From positions 182,300-246,299 of the forward strand of contig NZ_KE383916.1 in the NCBI RefSeq assembly GCF_000422765.1: 64,000 bases of DNA, in the 5' to 3' direction. The notes under the pieces were generated by a model that saw only the letters and a list, made by a program, of their open reading frames with translations, was not told the DNA's origin and did not search any database. The position numbers and the translations under genes are program-made. The DNA is from Neptunomonas japonica DSM 18939 (GTDB lineage: Bacteria > Pseudomonadota > Gammaproteobacteria > Pseudomonadales > Balneatricaceae). Positions 19,833 through 28,674 of the stretch are shown here, one piece after another (the first letter of the stretch is position 1; every line of letters starts with the position of its first letter).

Positions 19833-21416
19833 ATGCGTGACATTTTAAATCAGCTTTCTGAATATATTTGGGGTGTCTGGCGTTTTCGCTGGATTGGACT
19901 TCTTGTTATCTGGCTTGTGGCTATCAGTGGGTGGGTGTTTGTTTCACTCACCCCCGAAAAGTATTTGGCCACGGCAAGAGTAAATGTAGATACAAATACC
20001 ATACTTAGGCCTTTACTTCGAGGCTTGGCTATTCAGCCTGATGTTGATCAGCGTATAGCGCTTATGAGTCGGACACTGTTGAGTCGTCCGAATCTTGAAA
20101 AGCTTATGCGTATGGCTGATATGGACCTATATATAAGAAATGAATCTGACAAGGATAAATTACTCGATGAAATTTTGGGTTCAATAACGCTTGCTGGCGA
20201 TAGGCGAAATGCATCCTTGTATTCGATTTCTTTTAAGCATGAAAACCGTGATACGGCGAAAAAAGTAGTTCAGTCGTTGATTACTGTTTTTGTTGAGAGT
20301 GCCTTAGGTGATAAGCGTAAGGATAGCACTGGAGCGCAAGAATTCTTGGATCGCCAAATTGCTGATTATGAACAGCGCCTTGTCGATGCGGAGAAGCGCT
20401 TAGCAGACTTTAAACAGCGTAATGTTGGAATACTCCCTGGAGAGACGGGTGGTTATTACAAGCGCTTAGAGGGTGAAACGAATAAGTTGGAAATAGCTCA
20501 GTTGCAGCTTCGGGAGTTGGGGACACGTCGTGGTGAACTGAAGCGTCAGATTGAAGGTGAAGAGCCTGTTTTCTTATCAAGTCAAATTGAAAACTCGCCT
20601 GAAATTAGAGCTTTAGAAGGCCGTATTTTGGCATTAGAAGGCTCTCTAGATGGGCTGTTGTTGAAATATACAAAGAAACATCCTGATGTTCAGCAGACAA
20701 ACGATATGATTGCTGTTTTGAAATCGCAAAAGAGATCTGAAGAAGCAAAGGTTAAGGCGTCGCTGCCTGATCAGTTTTCAGGCTTGCTAGACAGTCCTGT
20801 TTATCAGCAAATGCGAAGTATGTTGGCCGAGACGGAAGCTTCTGAAGCTGAGCTTACAACACGTGTTGAGGAATATCAGAAACGAGTGAAAGAGCTTGCT
20901 CAAAAGGTTGATAATATTCCGTTAATCGAAGGAGAGCTCCAACAGCTAGACCGCGATTACGATGTTATTTCAAAACAACATAAAACTTTATTGAGTCGAA
21001 GAGAGTCTGCATTGATCTCGGAAAATGTTGGTCAACAAGCAAATGACGTTAAATTTCGTGTGATTGACCCTCCGTTTGTTCCGCAGCGTCCTAATGAGCC
21101 TAACAAAACATTAATGAATGCAGCAGTGTTAGTGTTAGCGCTCGGTGGTGGCTTGGGTATGGCTTTGTTGATATCTCTATTTCGTCCAGTTATTAGTAAT
21201 CGAGCTACGTTGGCTCAGGTTACTGGTCTCCCAGTGTTAGGGACAGTGAGGATGCTTGACTCTCCTGTGTTGAAGAGGAAGGCGCTCAGGAATAACCTTG
21301 CTTTCTTTTCTCTGGTTGCCTGTTTGTTTGTAGTTTATATAGGTATTTCTGTATTTCATGGGATGGATTTTCTTGTGGCTGGAGTTGATGGTTATCTAAG
21401 GATGGTATTTGTATGA
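19833..21416 (+). CDS. XrtA system polysaccharide chain-length determinant (Wzz-like)
   Basis: This inner-membrane polysaccharide co-polymerase has 527 residues. It has a transmembrane segment near residues 17-37 (WIGLLVIWLVAISGWVFVSL) and the Wzz motif TARVNVDTNTILRPLLRGLA. A long periplasmic coiled coil follows (about residues 165-240 and 330-400, rich in Glu/Gln/Leu). The Pro-rich FRVIDPPFVPQRPNEPNKT precedes a second membrane segment (about 430-450). An extra hydrophobic stretch near 490-510 is unusual for plain Wzz but seen in this XrtA subgroup. It overlaps the kinase gene by four bases; the pair works together to set chain length. Confidence 0.9.
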   Translation: MRDILNQLSEYIWGVWRFRWIGLLVIWLVAISGWVFVSLTPEKYLATARVNVDTNTILRPLLRGLAIQPDVDQRIALMSRTLLSRPNLEKLMRMADMDLYIRNESDKDKLLDEILGSITLAGDRRNASLYSISFKHENRDTAKKVVQSLITVFVESALGDKRKDSTGAQEFLDRQIADYEQRLVDAEKRLADFKQRNVGILPGETGGYYKRLEGETNKLEIAQLQLRELGTRRGELKRQIEGEEPVFLSSQIENSPEIRALEGRILALEGSLDGLLLKYTKKHPDVQQTNDMIAVLKSQKRSEEAKVKASLPDQFSGLLDSPVYQQMRSMLAETEASEAELTTRVEEYQKRVKELAQKVDNIPLIEGELQQLDRDYDVISKQHKTLLSRRESALISENVGQQANDVKFRVIDPPFVPQRPNEPNKTLMNAAVLVLALGGGLGMALLISLFRPVISNRATLAQVTGLPVLGTVRMLDSPVLKRKALRNNLAFFSLVACLFVVYIGISVFHGMDFLVAGVDGYLRMVFV

Positions 21417-22360
21417 GTATTATAGAAAGAGCTATACAAAAGCTAGATCCGAAGGCAAGCGTTGAAACACGTAATACTCCTCTAAAGGAGACGTCGGTAG
21501 CTGCAACTGTAGAAAAGAAATTAGCTCCAAATGAAGAACAGAAACAGTATAAGGGCGTCGCAGATGCAAAGGTTACTCCAGCCTTAGCTGATAGCATTAT
21601 TCACATACCTTTGGCGCGTTTAAGTGCACTGGGAATGGTGACCCCTAATGCGCCAAGGACCCCTATTGCAGAAGAGTATCGTGCGATTAAGCGCCCGCTT
21701 CTTCTTAATATTGAAGGAGAAGGGGCTGCTCAAGTGGAGCATGCTAACCTAGTGATGGTGGCTAGTGCTCTTTCTGGGGAAGGAAAAACGTTCTCTGCTA
21801 TTAACTTAGCAATGAGTATCGCAATGGAGCAGGATAAGTCGGTTCTTTTCGTTGATGCTGATGTCTCTAAAGCGGCTGCAGGTGAGTTGCTGGGTGTTCC
21901 TGATGAGGCGCCTGGTTTGATTGATCTTTTGGAAAATAAGGGTATTAAGTTTAAAGACGTGGTTCTGAAATCTAATATTCCTAATTTGCGCATCTTACCC
22001 GCGGGTAATTTGCACCAGCGCTCAACAGAGTTGTTAGCTAGTGAGAATATGCGTTCATTGATGCTCGAAATATCACGACGCTACTCTGATCGAGTCATTG
22101 TATTTGATTCTCCTCCGTTATTATTAACAACAGAAGCGCGTGTTCTATCCAACTTCATGGGACAAATCGCTTTTATTGTGGCTGCTGAACAAACCTCTCA
22201 AGAGGCGGTTGTTGAGGCTTTGCAACATCTTAGCAGCGATAGCATTGTTGGTATGGTGCTAAATAAGTCTCAGCGTCAAACCGCTGGAGGTTATGGGTAC
22301 GGTTATGGGTATGGCTATGGTGGAAGGCAAGGTGAAAACCAAACTGTTGCGGTGAAATAA
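21413..22360 (+). CDS. XrtA-associated tyrosine autokinase (CpsD/CapB family)
   Basis: This cytoplasmic BY-kinase controls assembly by cycling its C-terminal tyrosines between phosphorylated and free forms. In 315 residues it shows Walker A SGEGKT (121-126), Walker A' VLFVDADV (144-151) and Walker B VIVFDSPPLL. A Gly-Tyr repeat at residues 292-304 carries five tyrosines spaced every second residue (294, 296, 298, 300, 302), encoded at about 22286-22324. It is translationally coupled to the chain-length gene before it (ATGA overlap). The likely opposing phosphatase is the low-molecular-weight PTP at 61.1 kb. Confidence 0.92.
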   Translation: MSIIERAIQKLDPKASVETRNTPLKETSVAATVEKKLAPNEEQKQYKGVADAKVTPALADSIIHIPLARLSALGMVTPNAPRTPIAEEYRAIKRPLLLNIEGEGAAQVEHANLVMVASALSGEGKTFSAINLAMSIAMEQDKSVLFVDADVSKAAAGELLGVPDEAPGLIDLLENKGIKFKDVVLKSNIPNLRILPAGNLHQRSTELLASENMRSLMLEISRRYSDRVIVFDSPPLLLTTEARVLSNFMGQIAFIVAAEQTSQEAVVEALQHLSSDSIVGMVLNKSQRQTAGGYGYGYGYGYGGRQGENQTVAVK

Positions 22361-22374
22361 AGGATTGTTGAATA

Positions 22375-23793
22375 ATGTCTCGCAAACTGAATAACGTATT
22401 GGCGCTCGGTGCGCTGCTTGGTGGAGCTGTTTCGGTTAGCGTTAGTGCTGCTGACTGGACATCAACAAAATCAGTAACCTTAAGTGAAATTTATACCGAT
22501 AATGCTGATCTTTCGCATGATCAGCAGCGAAGTGAGCTGATAACCACCATAACGCCCAATCTTTCTCTCCAGGGAAAAGGTGGGCGAGCTAACCTTACGT
22601 TAAATGCTTCTTTGGAAGTTAATAATAGTAGCGGTGCTTCGAGTTCATTTAATCCGCGTTTAGGTGCAGATGGGGATGTCGAAATATTAGAAGACTTTTT
22701 GTTTGTGGATGCATCGGCAAATATTACACAAAATACTGTTGATGCTTTTCGCCCCAGTGGTACGGATCGACTGAGTGATACCGACAACACCACTAATACA
22801 TATAATTACCAAATAAGCCCGCATTTTACGCAACGCTACAAAGGGGTTGCTGAGCTTACAGGTCGTTACACACATAACTACCAGTTAAACAGTGATAATG
22901 ATGTTGGTGATAGTAGTAGTCAGGCTTTTGTCTTAAGTCTAAACAATGGAACTGATTTTAAACAGCTAACATGGGGTGGATCCCTTAACTATAAAGATTC
23001 AGGTGGTGACTCAAGTAGTGAGTTGTTATCAACGGATGCGAATTTAGGTTATAAATTTAATCGTTCTTGGCAAGTTCGTGGGTCTGCCGGGTTTGAGTGG
23101 AACGAATTTGATACTCAGAGAAGTGATAACGACGGGGTTCGTTGGGATATGTCTGCTATCTGGACGCCGAGTAGCCGTACTTCTTTGAATATAGGTTATG
23201 GCGATCGATTTTTTGGTAGTACGCCCACTTTAGATTTTACTCATCGTAGCCGCAGGAGCCTTTTTTCTGCAAGCTATTCTCGAGAACTTACAGACTCGGC
23301 ATCGCTGTTGAGTGAGCAGAGTGCTTTTAATACTACTAACGCTGCTGGGCAAGCAATTGATCCGATTACTGGAGATCCGTTACCCCTTACCAATTCGACA
23401 TTTAATATTGCTGATGGTGTTTTTGTTAATGAGAAATTTCAATTGTCTTATACATTAACAGGCAAACGTAGTTCGTTGACGGTTGGTGCTAGTCATTCTA
23501 TTCAGAAGTTTGAAAGTGGCCGTACTGATGAAACGTTGGAGAAGTATAGTGCTTCAGCAAGTCGGCGCCTGTCGAGTGTTTTGGATATGGATTTAGGTTA
23601 TGTTTTGAGTCGGCAGCAGCGTGACGGTGATGAAGACGCGATTACATCTGAATATAGTGCTGGAGTGGCCCGTAAGCTAGGGAAGGATAGTCGCTTGAAA
23701 TTAACCTATCGTTTTATTGATAGGGAATCAGACGACCTTACTAATGATTACCAAGAAAACCGTCTGCAGTTATCTTTTACTACAAGTTTATAG
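22375..23793 (+). CDS. PEP-CTERM system-associated outer-membrane beta-barrel protein
   Basis: This 472-residue protein has a signal peptide ending near SVSA and many alternating amphipathic strands (for example YKFNRSWQVRGSAGFEWNEF, SSLTVGASHSIQKFESG). It ends in an aromatic/hydrophobic strand RLQLSFTTSL, as outer-membrane barrels do. It matches the family called XrtA/PEP-CTERM outer-membrane protein 1 (TIGR03016, recalled, not searched). It is 14 bases after the kinase and closes the first transcription unit; a strong terminator follows. Together with the export lipoprotein it may form the secretion channel, an inference from conserved linkage. Confidence 0.85.
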   Translation: MSRKLNNVLALGALLGGAVSVSVSAADWTSTKSVTLSEIYTDNADLSHDQQRSELITTITPNLSLQGKGGRANLTLNASLEVNNSSGASSSFNPRLGADGDVEILEDFLFVDASANITQNTVDAFRPSGTDRLSDTDNTTNTYNYQISPHFTQRYKGVAELTGRYTHNYQLNSDNDVGDSSSQAFVLSLNNGTDFKQLTWGGSLNYKDSGGDSSSELLSTDANLGYKFNRSWQVRGSAGFEWNEFDTQRSDNDGVRWDMSAIWTPSSRTSLNIGYGDRFFGSTPTLDFTHRSRRSLFSASYSRELTDSASLLSEQSAFNTTNAAGQAIDPITGDPLPLTNSTFNIADGVFVNEKFQLSYTLTGKRSSLTVGASHSIQKFESGRTDETLEKYSASASRRLSSVLDMDLGYVLSRQQRDGDEDAITSEYSAGVARKLGKDSRLKLTYRFIDRESDDLTNDYQENRLQLSFTTSL

Positions 23794-23840
23794 CACCTCG
23801 AAATAAATGTGATGAGTTTGCTTGTCGTGCATTCATTGTG

Positions 23841-23870
23841 AAGCGGCTTGAATAAGCCGCTTTTGTTGTA
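23841..23870 (+). terminator. Rho-independent terminator after the outer-membrane barrel gene
   Basis: A perfect nine-base stem AAGCGGCTT (23841-23849) and AAGCCGCTT (23854-23862), with a GAAT loop, is followed by a T-rich tract. It separates the exporter-kinase-barrel unit from the deacetylase unit. Confidence 0.85.
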
Positions 23871-23919
23871 CCAGTTAAGTTAAAAGTTAACCCTAAGGCT
23901 AATGTTATGAGTGAAGTAA

Positions 23920-24780
23920 ATGTCTGAAACGGTTGGGTCAATTGTAAATGCGATGACAGTTGATGTAGAAGATTATTTTCAAGTATCAGCTTTTGAAAAA
24001 AATATTTCACGTGATGACTGGGCTAGTCATGCTAGCAGAGTAGAAGAAAACACAGATCGAATTTTGACCTTGTTTGCTTCGCACAATGTTAAAGCGACTT
24101 TTTTTACGTTGGGTTGGTTAGCAGAGCGCTATCCTGCAATGATTCACCGCATTGTCGAGCAAGGCCATGAGCTAGCAAGCCATGGGTGGGATCACCAGCG
24201 TGCTACAAGCCAAACTAAGAGCGAGTTTCGTCAAGATATAAACCGTGCCAAGTCTATGTTGGAAGATGTTTCTGGGCATGTGATAAAGGGCTATAGAGCG
24301 CCGAGTTACTCCATATGTGAAAAAAACCTTTGGGCATTAGATATTCTTGCTGATGAAGGGCATTTATACAGCTCTAGTATTGTTCCAATAAAGCATGACC
24401 ACTACGGTATGCCTGATGCATCACGGTTTGCTTTTGAAGCAGCGCAAGGTCGGTTGCTTGAAATCCCTGTCACTACCGTTCCAGTTTTTAACAGAAATAT
24501 TAATTGCGGTGGCGGGGGATGGTTTCGCTTGTTTCCATATATGTTTACACGCTGGGCACTGAAGCAAGTTAATCAAGATGAAAATATGCCTTGTAACTTT
24601 TATTTTCATCCATGGGAAATTGATCCTTATCAGCCTAAAATTGATGGGCTCTCCTTTAAAACAAAATTCAGACATTATCTTAATTTAAACAAGATGCATG
24701 GCCGATTGGAGGACCTGTTACAGGACTTTCGTTGGGGTCGTATGGATGAAATTTTTTTGGATCATACTAAGCTTCGCTAA
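23920..24780 (+). CDS. XrtA system polysaccharide deacetylase
   Basis: This is a NodB-fold carbohydrate deacetylase of 286 residues with the extra C-terminal DUF3473-type part found in XrtA loci. Motifs visible are TVDVEDYFQVSAFEK (metal Asp), FFTLGWLAERYP, ELASHGWDHQRATSQT (metal His pair), GYRAPSYSI and the C-terminal HPWEIDP. It has no signal peptide, so it is probably a cytoplasmic enzyme acting on lipid-linked or nucleotide-linked sugar. It is the first gene after the terminator and starts a new run of cotranscribed genes. Confidence 0.9.
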   Translation: MSETVGSIVNAMTVDVEDYFQVSAFEKNISRDDWASHASRVEENTDRILTLFASHNVKATFFTLGWLAERYPAMIHRIVEQGHELASHGWDHQRATSQTKSEFRQDINRAKSMLEDVSGHVIKGYRAPSYSICEKNLWALDILADEGHLYSSSIVPIKHDHYGMPDASRFAFEAAQGRLLEIPVTTVPVFNRNINCGGGGWFRLFPYMFTRWALKQVNQDENMPCNFYFHPWEIDPYQPKIDGLSFKTKFRHYLNLNKMHGRLEDLLQDFRWGRMDEIFLDHTKLR

Positions 24781-24863
24781 TTGATAAGTATGATCTTTAT
24801 AAATTCTTAAATTATATATGCGGAATGTCTAAACGCTTTCCGCAAAAAAGTAACGGAGTACCT

Positions 24864-25892
24864 ATGAGTCTCGAGGTCTTGGCATTACAAAGCAAAGACA
24901 TTGCAAAATGGGATGCATATGTTGAAAAAAGTGATCAGTCGACCTTTTTTCATCGGGCTGGCTGGAAAGAGGTCCTTGAAAAAGCATTTGGGCATAACAC
25001 ACACTTTCTATTTGCAGAAAGAGATGGCGTTGTCGAGGGAATTTTACCTCTAGCCCATGTTAAAAGTATGTTGTTTGGTAATAATTTAGTATCACTGCCT
25101 TTTTGTGTTTACGGGGGATTGGTTGCTGATAGCGACGAAGTAGCTAGTCGTTTAGTTGATGCAGCATCGAGTCTTGCAGATGATTTAAAAGTAGATGCAC
25201 TAGAGTTACGAAATACGAGCCCTTCGGGACAAGATTGGCCGAGTAAAGCGCTTTACTATACGTTTCGCAAAGAGATTACAGGGGATAACGAAGCGAATAT
25301 GCTGAGTATTCCTAGAAAGCGTCGAGCTATGATCCGTCAAGGTATTAAGGCGGGGTTATCAAGTGAGGCTGATGGTGGTTGGGAACGTGTTTATAATACT
25401 TATGCTGAAAGTGTTCGAAATCTAGGGACCCCTGTGTTTTCAGCAAAATACTTTCGTGTTCTTCGAGAGGTTTTTAAAGAGGACTGCAGAGTACTCATGA
25501 TTACTCATGACGGCGAAGATGTTGCCGGCTTAATGAGCTTTTATTTTAAAGATCAAGTTTTACCTTATTATGCAGGCAGCTACGACTCAGCTAAGACTCA
25601 TAAAGCGCATGACTTTATGTATTGGGAGTTAATGCGGCGTGCAAGTGACGAGGGTGTAAGGCTATTTGATTTTGGGCGGAGCAAAGAAGGAACGGGCCCT
25701 TTTCTATTTAAAAAAGGATGGGGCTTTGAGCCGGAGCTGTTGCACTATGAGTATTACCTTGTAAAGGCGACTTCTATTCCAGAAGTAAATCCGAATAACC
25801 CTAAGTATAAATTGTTCATTGATGCATGGAAAAAACTGCCTGTACCGATAGCAAATAAGCTCGGTCCTTTATTGTCAAGGAGCTTAGGTTAA
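24864..25892 (+). CDS. XrtA/PEP-CTERM system FemAB-like protein
   Basis: This is a GNAT-fold protein of the FemAB type, 342 residues from the chosen start. FemAB enzymes transfer aminoacyl groups from tRNA; the XrtA-linked branch (TIGR03019, recalled) has no proven substrate. Signatures include STFFHRAGWKEVLEKAFGH, LPFCVYGGL, PRKRRAMIRQGIKAGL and RLFDFGRSKEGTGPFLFKKG. The reading frame opens 13 codons earlier at 24825, but the ATG at 24864 has GGAG seven bases upstream. The end overlaps the next gene by one base. Confidence 0.87.
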   Translation: MSLEVLALQSKDIAKWDAYVEKSDQSTFFHRAGWKEVLEKAFGHNTHFLFAERDGVVEGILPLAHVKSMLFGNNLVSLPFCVYGGLVADSDEVASRLVDAASSLADDLKVDALELRNTSPSGQDWPSKALYYTFRKEITGDNEANMLSIPRKRRAMIRQGIKAGLSSEADGGWERVYNTYAESVRNLGTPVFSAKYFRVLREVFKEDCRVLMITHDGEDVAGLMSFYFKDQVLPYYAGSYDSAKTHKAHDFMYWELMRRASDEGVRLFDFGRSKEGTGPFLFKKGWGFEPELLHYEYYLVKATSIPEVNPNNPKYKLFIDAWKKLPVPIANKLGPLLSRSLG

Positions 25893-27112
25893 TGAAACCT
25901 GCGCTATTACTTTTATGTCACCGAATTCCGTATCCACCTAATAAAGGGGATAAAATTCGTGCATTTCATCTATTAAAGTTTTTAGCCAGTCACTATAGAG
26001 TCTACTTGGGTGCTTTTGTTGATGACCCAATGGATTGGCAATACGTCAAAGATGTCGAAGCTATTTGTGAAGACTGCAAATTTTTAGAATTAAATCCATT
26101 ACGCGCAAAGCTTAAGTGCATGAAAGGTTTCATTACAGGTGAGGCGCTATCAGTGCCCTATTACCAAAGTAATGAATTGCAGAAATGGGTACGTTCTGTA
26201 GTCGCTGATCATGATATTACAAAGGCTATGGCAGTATCCTCAGTAATGGCGCAGTTTTTGAATGATCCCAAACTGAATTTAGATAAGAAAATAATTGATA
26301 TTGTCGATATAGATTCAGATAAATGGTTACAGTACTCCAGTATGAAGTCCTGGCCTTTGAGTTGGGTGTATCGCAGAGAAGCTAAGACTTTATTGCAGTA
26401 TGAAAAAGCTGCAGTGGAAAACTTTGATGCTAGCTTATTCGTATCGTCTCCTGAAGCCGAAATGTTTAAGAAAAAAATGCCAAGTGATGCTCATAAAGTT
26501 GGTTATTACAATAATGGTGTAGATAGCGAATACTTCTCTCCGTCTGATGATTACCCCCTTCCATATGAGCAAGATTCACTTCCAATCGTTTTTACAGGGG
26601 CGATGGATTATTGGCCCAATATTGATGCTGTTTGTTGGTTTGTAAGCGATGTGTTACCAGAAATCAGAAAGATAGATGCAAAATTTTGTTTTTATATAGT
26701 TGGCAGTAAGCCCAGTGACAAGGTTGTGCAGTTAGGGGCATTAGAAGGCGTTGTCGTTACGGGGCGCGTAGAAGATATTAGGCCTTATATTCATCATGCG
26801 TATGTCTGTATAGCCCCCATGAGAATAGCACGAGGTGTACAAAATAAAGTATTAGAAGCGATGTCTATGCAAAGGCCTGTTATCGTCAGTGATATGGGGC
26901 TTGAAGGAATTAATGCTCAGCATGGTATCGACGTACTGATTGCAAATACGGCAAAAGAGTATGTAAGTGTTACCAGCGCATTACTTGATAATAGTTACAA
27001 TGATATTGGTATAGCTGCAAGGCGCACGGTTAAAAAAGATTTTAATTGGAGCGAGAGTCTCCCTATAGTAAGAGAGCTGCTAAATAAGGTTCAGCAGGAG
27101 AAGCACGTATGA
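25892..27112 (+). CDS. Glycosyltransferase, XrtA system type 1 (TIGR03087-like)
   Basis: A 406-residue GT-B glycosyltransferase of the kind that always neighbours exosortase A. The N-terminus LLLCHRIPYPPNKGDKIRAF is the signature of this group. The C-terminal donor-binding half has FTGAMDYWPNIDAVCWF, GRVEDIRPYIHHAYVCIAPM and ARGVQNKVLEAMSMQRPVIV, the last holding the EX7E-like glutamates. It overlaps femAB by one base and xrtA by four, so it is tightly coupled to both. Sugar and linkage are not known. Confidence 0.9.
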   Translation: MKPALLLLCHRIPYPPNKGDKIRAFHLLKFLASHYRVYLGAFVDDPMDWQYVKDVEAICEDCKFLELNPLRAKLKCMKGFITGEALSVPYYQSNELQKWVRSVVADHDITKAMAVSSVMAQFLNDPKLNLDKKIIDIVDIDSDKWLQYSSMKSWPLSWVYRREAKTLLQYEKAAVENFDASLFVSSPEAEMFKKKMPSDAHKVGYYNNGVDSEYFSPSDDYPLPYEQDSLPIVFTGAMDYWPNIDAVCWFVSDVLPEIRKIDAKFCFYIVGSKPSDKVVQLGALEGVVVTGRVEDIRPYIHHAYVCIAPMRIARGVQNKVLEAMSMQRPVIVSDMGLEGINAQHGIDVLIANTAKEYVSVTSALLDNSYNDIGIAARRTVKKDFNWSESLPIVRELLNKVQQEKHV

Positions 27113-28674
27113 CAAGTGCCGCAAACGAGAATATGGCTATATCAACGCGCATGTCATGGCGTTACTTTTTTCCTATAGTCGTTGTTTACCTTCTATTACT
27201 AACGGTCTTTTTTTATGACACTGTTGAGTCAATGGTATCAATCTGGAGCCGCTCAGAAACATTTACACATGCTTTTTTAATACTTCCAATTTCTATTTGG
27301 TTGGTTTGGGAAAAGAGAGCTAACCTGAAAGTTATGTCTCCCGAACCTTCTTGGCAAGGTATGACAGTGCTCTTTGCTGTAGGTTTTCTCTGGCTTTTTG
27401 GCTACTTAGTTGATGCACTTGTAGTACAGCAGCTTGCGTGGGTTGCTGCATTTGTTGCAGGTGTGTGGGCGATACTTGGAAACAGAACGACATGGGTAAT
27501 AGCGTTTCCGTTAGCATTTTTAATATTCATGGTTCCTTTCGGCGAAGATTTGGTTCCAGGGATGATGGAGTTTACAGCGGATTTTACGATCGGGTTGATA
27601 CGATTGACAGGTATTCCGGTTTATAGAGAAGGGCTGTTTTTTACATTGCCTTCAGGAAACTGGTCGGTAGTTGAGGCTTGTAGTGGTATCAGGTATTTGA
27701 TTGCTTCAGTTACTTTGGGGTGCTTGTATTCTTATTTGACCTATACCAGTGCTAAAAAGCGCTTTATATTCATTATTGTTTCGATTGTCGTTCCTATTAT
27801 AGCTAATGGCCTTAGGGCATATATTATTGTCATGCTTGGGCATGTTAGTGATATGACTATTGCGACAGGCGTTGATCATTTAGTTTATGGTTGGGTATTT
27901 TTCGGTATTGTCATCTTTATAATGATTACCATTGGCGCTAGGTTTAGAGATGAGGTTGATAGCACTGTGCATATTGAACCCTCAATCTTTGCAAGTACTA
28001 AGCAATATGGTTTCCGTAAGGCTTTGCCGTTAGCTGTTCTCACTATTTGTCTAATTGGGGTATGGCCCGCTTTAGCATACGTGATAGATCAAAGTGAAGA
28101 TTCTTCAGGCCAGTCTACAGAGATGCTACCTCTTGCTGGGGTTACTAATTGGAGTTCATCAGATCAAGCCGCCTGGGCTTGGCAGCCTTCAAACCGAGGG
28201 ATAGAAAAGGTTGAACAGTTTTTTGAAAAAGACGGTTATAAAGTAGCTGTCTACTTACAGTATTTATTTCAGAAGCGAGATAACGTTGAGCTAATTAATT
28301 CGCAGAATACATTGCTTGACCCCGAGCAAAGTGAATGGCGAATTGTCGGAAATGATAGAAGACAGCTGATTCTTGCAGCTAGAACAATTGAAGTGAAAGA
28401 AACCTTGTTGAAAAGTGGAGATAAACAGCTATTGATTTGGTCATGGTACCGAATTGGTGAGCGTTACACTTCTAATAAGTATGTAGCGAAACTTCTTGAA
28501 GGATTCAATAGATTAACATTTGGTCGCCAAGATGAAGGCGAAATCATTGTAGCCATGGAATTTGATGAGAATACAGATTCTGCGGATCAAGTGGATGTAC
28601 TGCAAAGCTTTGTAAAAGACTTGTTACCCAATGTAGAAAAATCTGTAGATAGCAAAGTGGCAAGCTCACAATGA
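27109..28674 (+). CDS. xrtA: Exosortase A with fused EpsI-like domain
   Basis: Exosortase A is an inner-membrane transpeptidase-like protease. It removes the PEP-CTERM sorting signal from exported proteins and probably attaches them to a glycan or lipid anchor. The 521-residue protein has about eight hydrophobic segments in residues 18-290. The catalytic cysteine is C191 in EACSGIRYLIAS, the conserved arginine is R236 in ANGLRAY and the histidine is H257 in GVDHLVYGW. The C-terminal 200 residues form a soluble EpsI (DUF3485) domain (KVAVYLQYLFQKRDNVELIN, LLIWSWYRIGERYTS). The fusion is the normal form for XrtA. Confidence 0.93.
   Translation: MTSAANENMAISTRMSWRYFFPIVVVYLLLLTVFFYDTVESMVSIWSRSETFTHAFLILPISIWLVWEKRANLKVMSPEPSWQGMTVLFAVGFLWLFGYLVDALVVQQLAWVAAFVAGVWAILGNRTTWVIAFPLAFLIFMVPFGEDLVPGMMEFTADFTIGLIRLTGIPVYREGLFFTLPSGNWSVVEACSGIRYLIASVTLGCLYSYLTYTSAKKRFIFIIVSIVVPIIANGLRAYIIVMLGHVSDMTIATGVDHLVYGWVFFGIVIFIMITIGARFRDEVDSTVHIEPSIFASTKQYGFRKALPLAVLTICLIGVWPALAYVIDQSEDSSGQSTEMLPLAGVTNWSSSDQAAWAWQPSNRGIEKVEQFFEKDGYKVAVYLQYLFQKRDNVELINSQNTLLDPEQSEWRIVGNDRRQLILAARTIEVKETLLKSGDKQLLIWSWYRIGERYTSNKYVAKLLEGFNRLTFGRQDEGEIIVAMEFDENTDSADQVDVLQSFVKDLLPNVEKSVDSKVASSQ

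Noticed and set aside
27109..28674. Exosortase-EpsI fusion as a novel event
   Set aside because: The fused form is the usual architecture of exosortase A.
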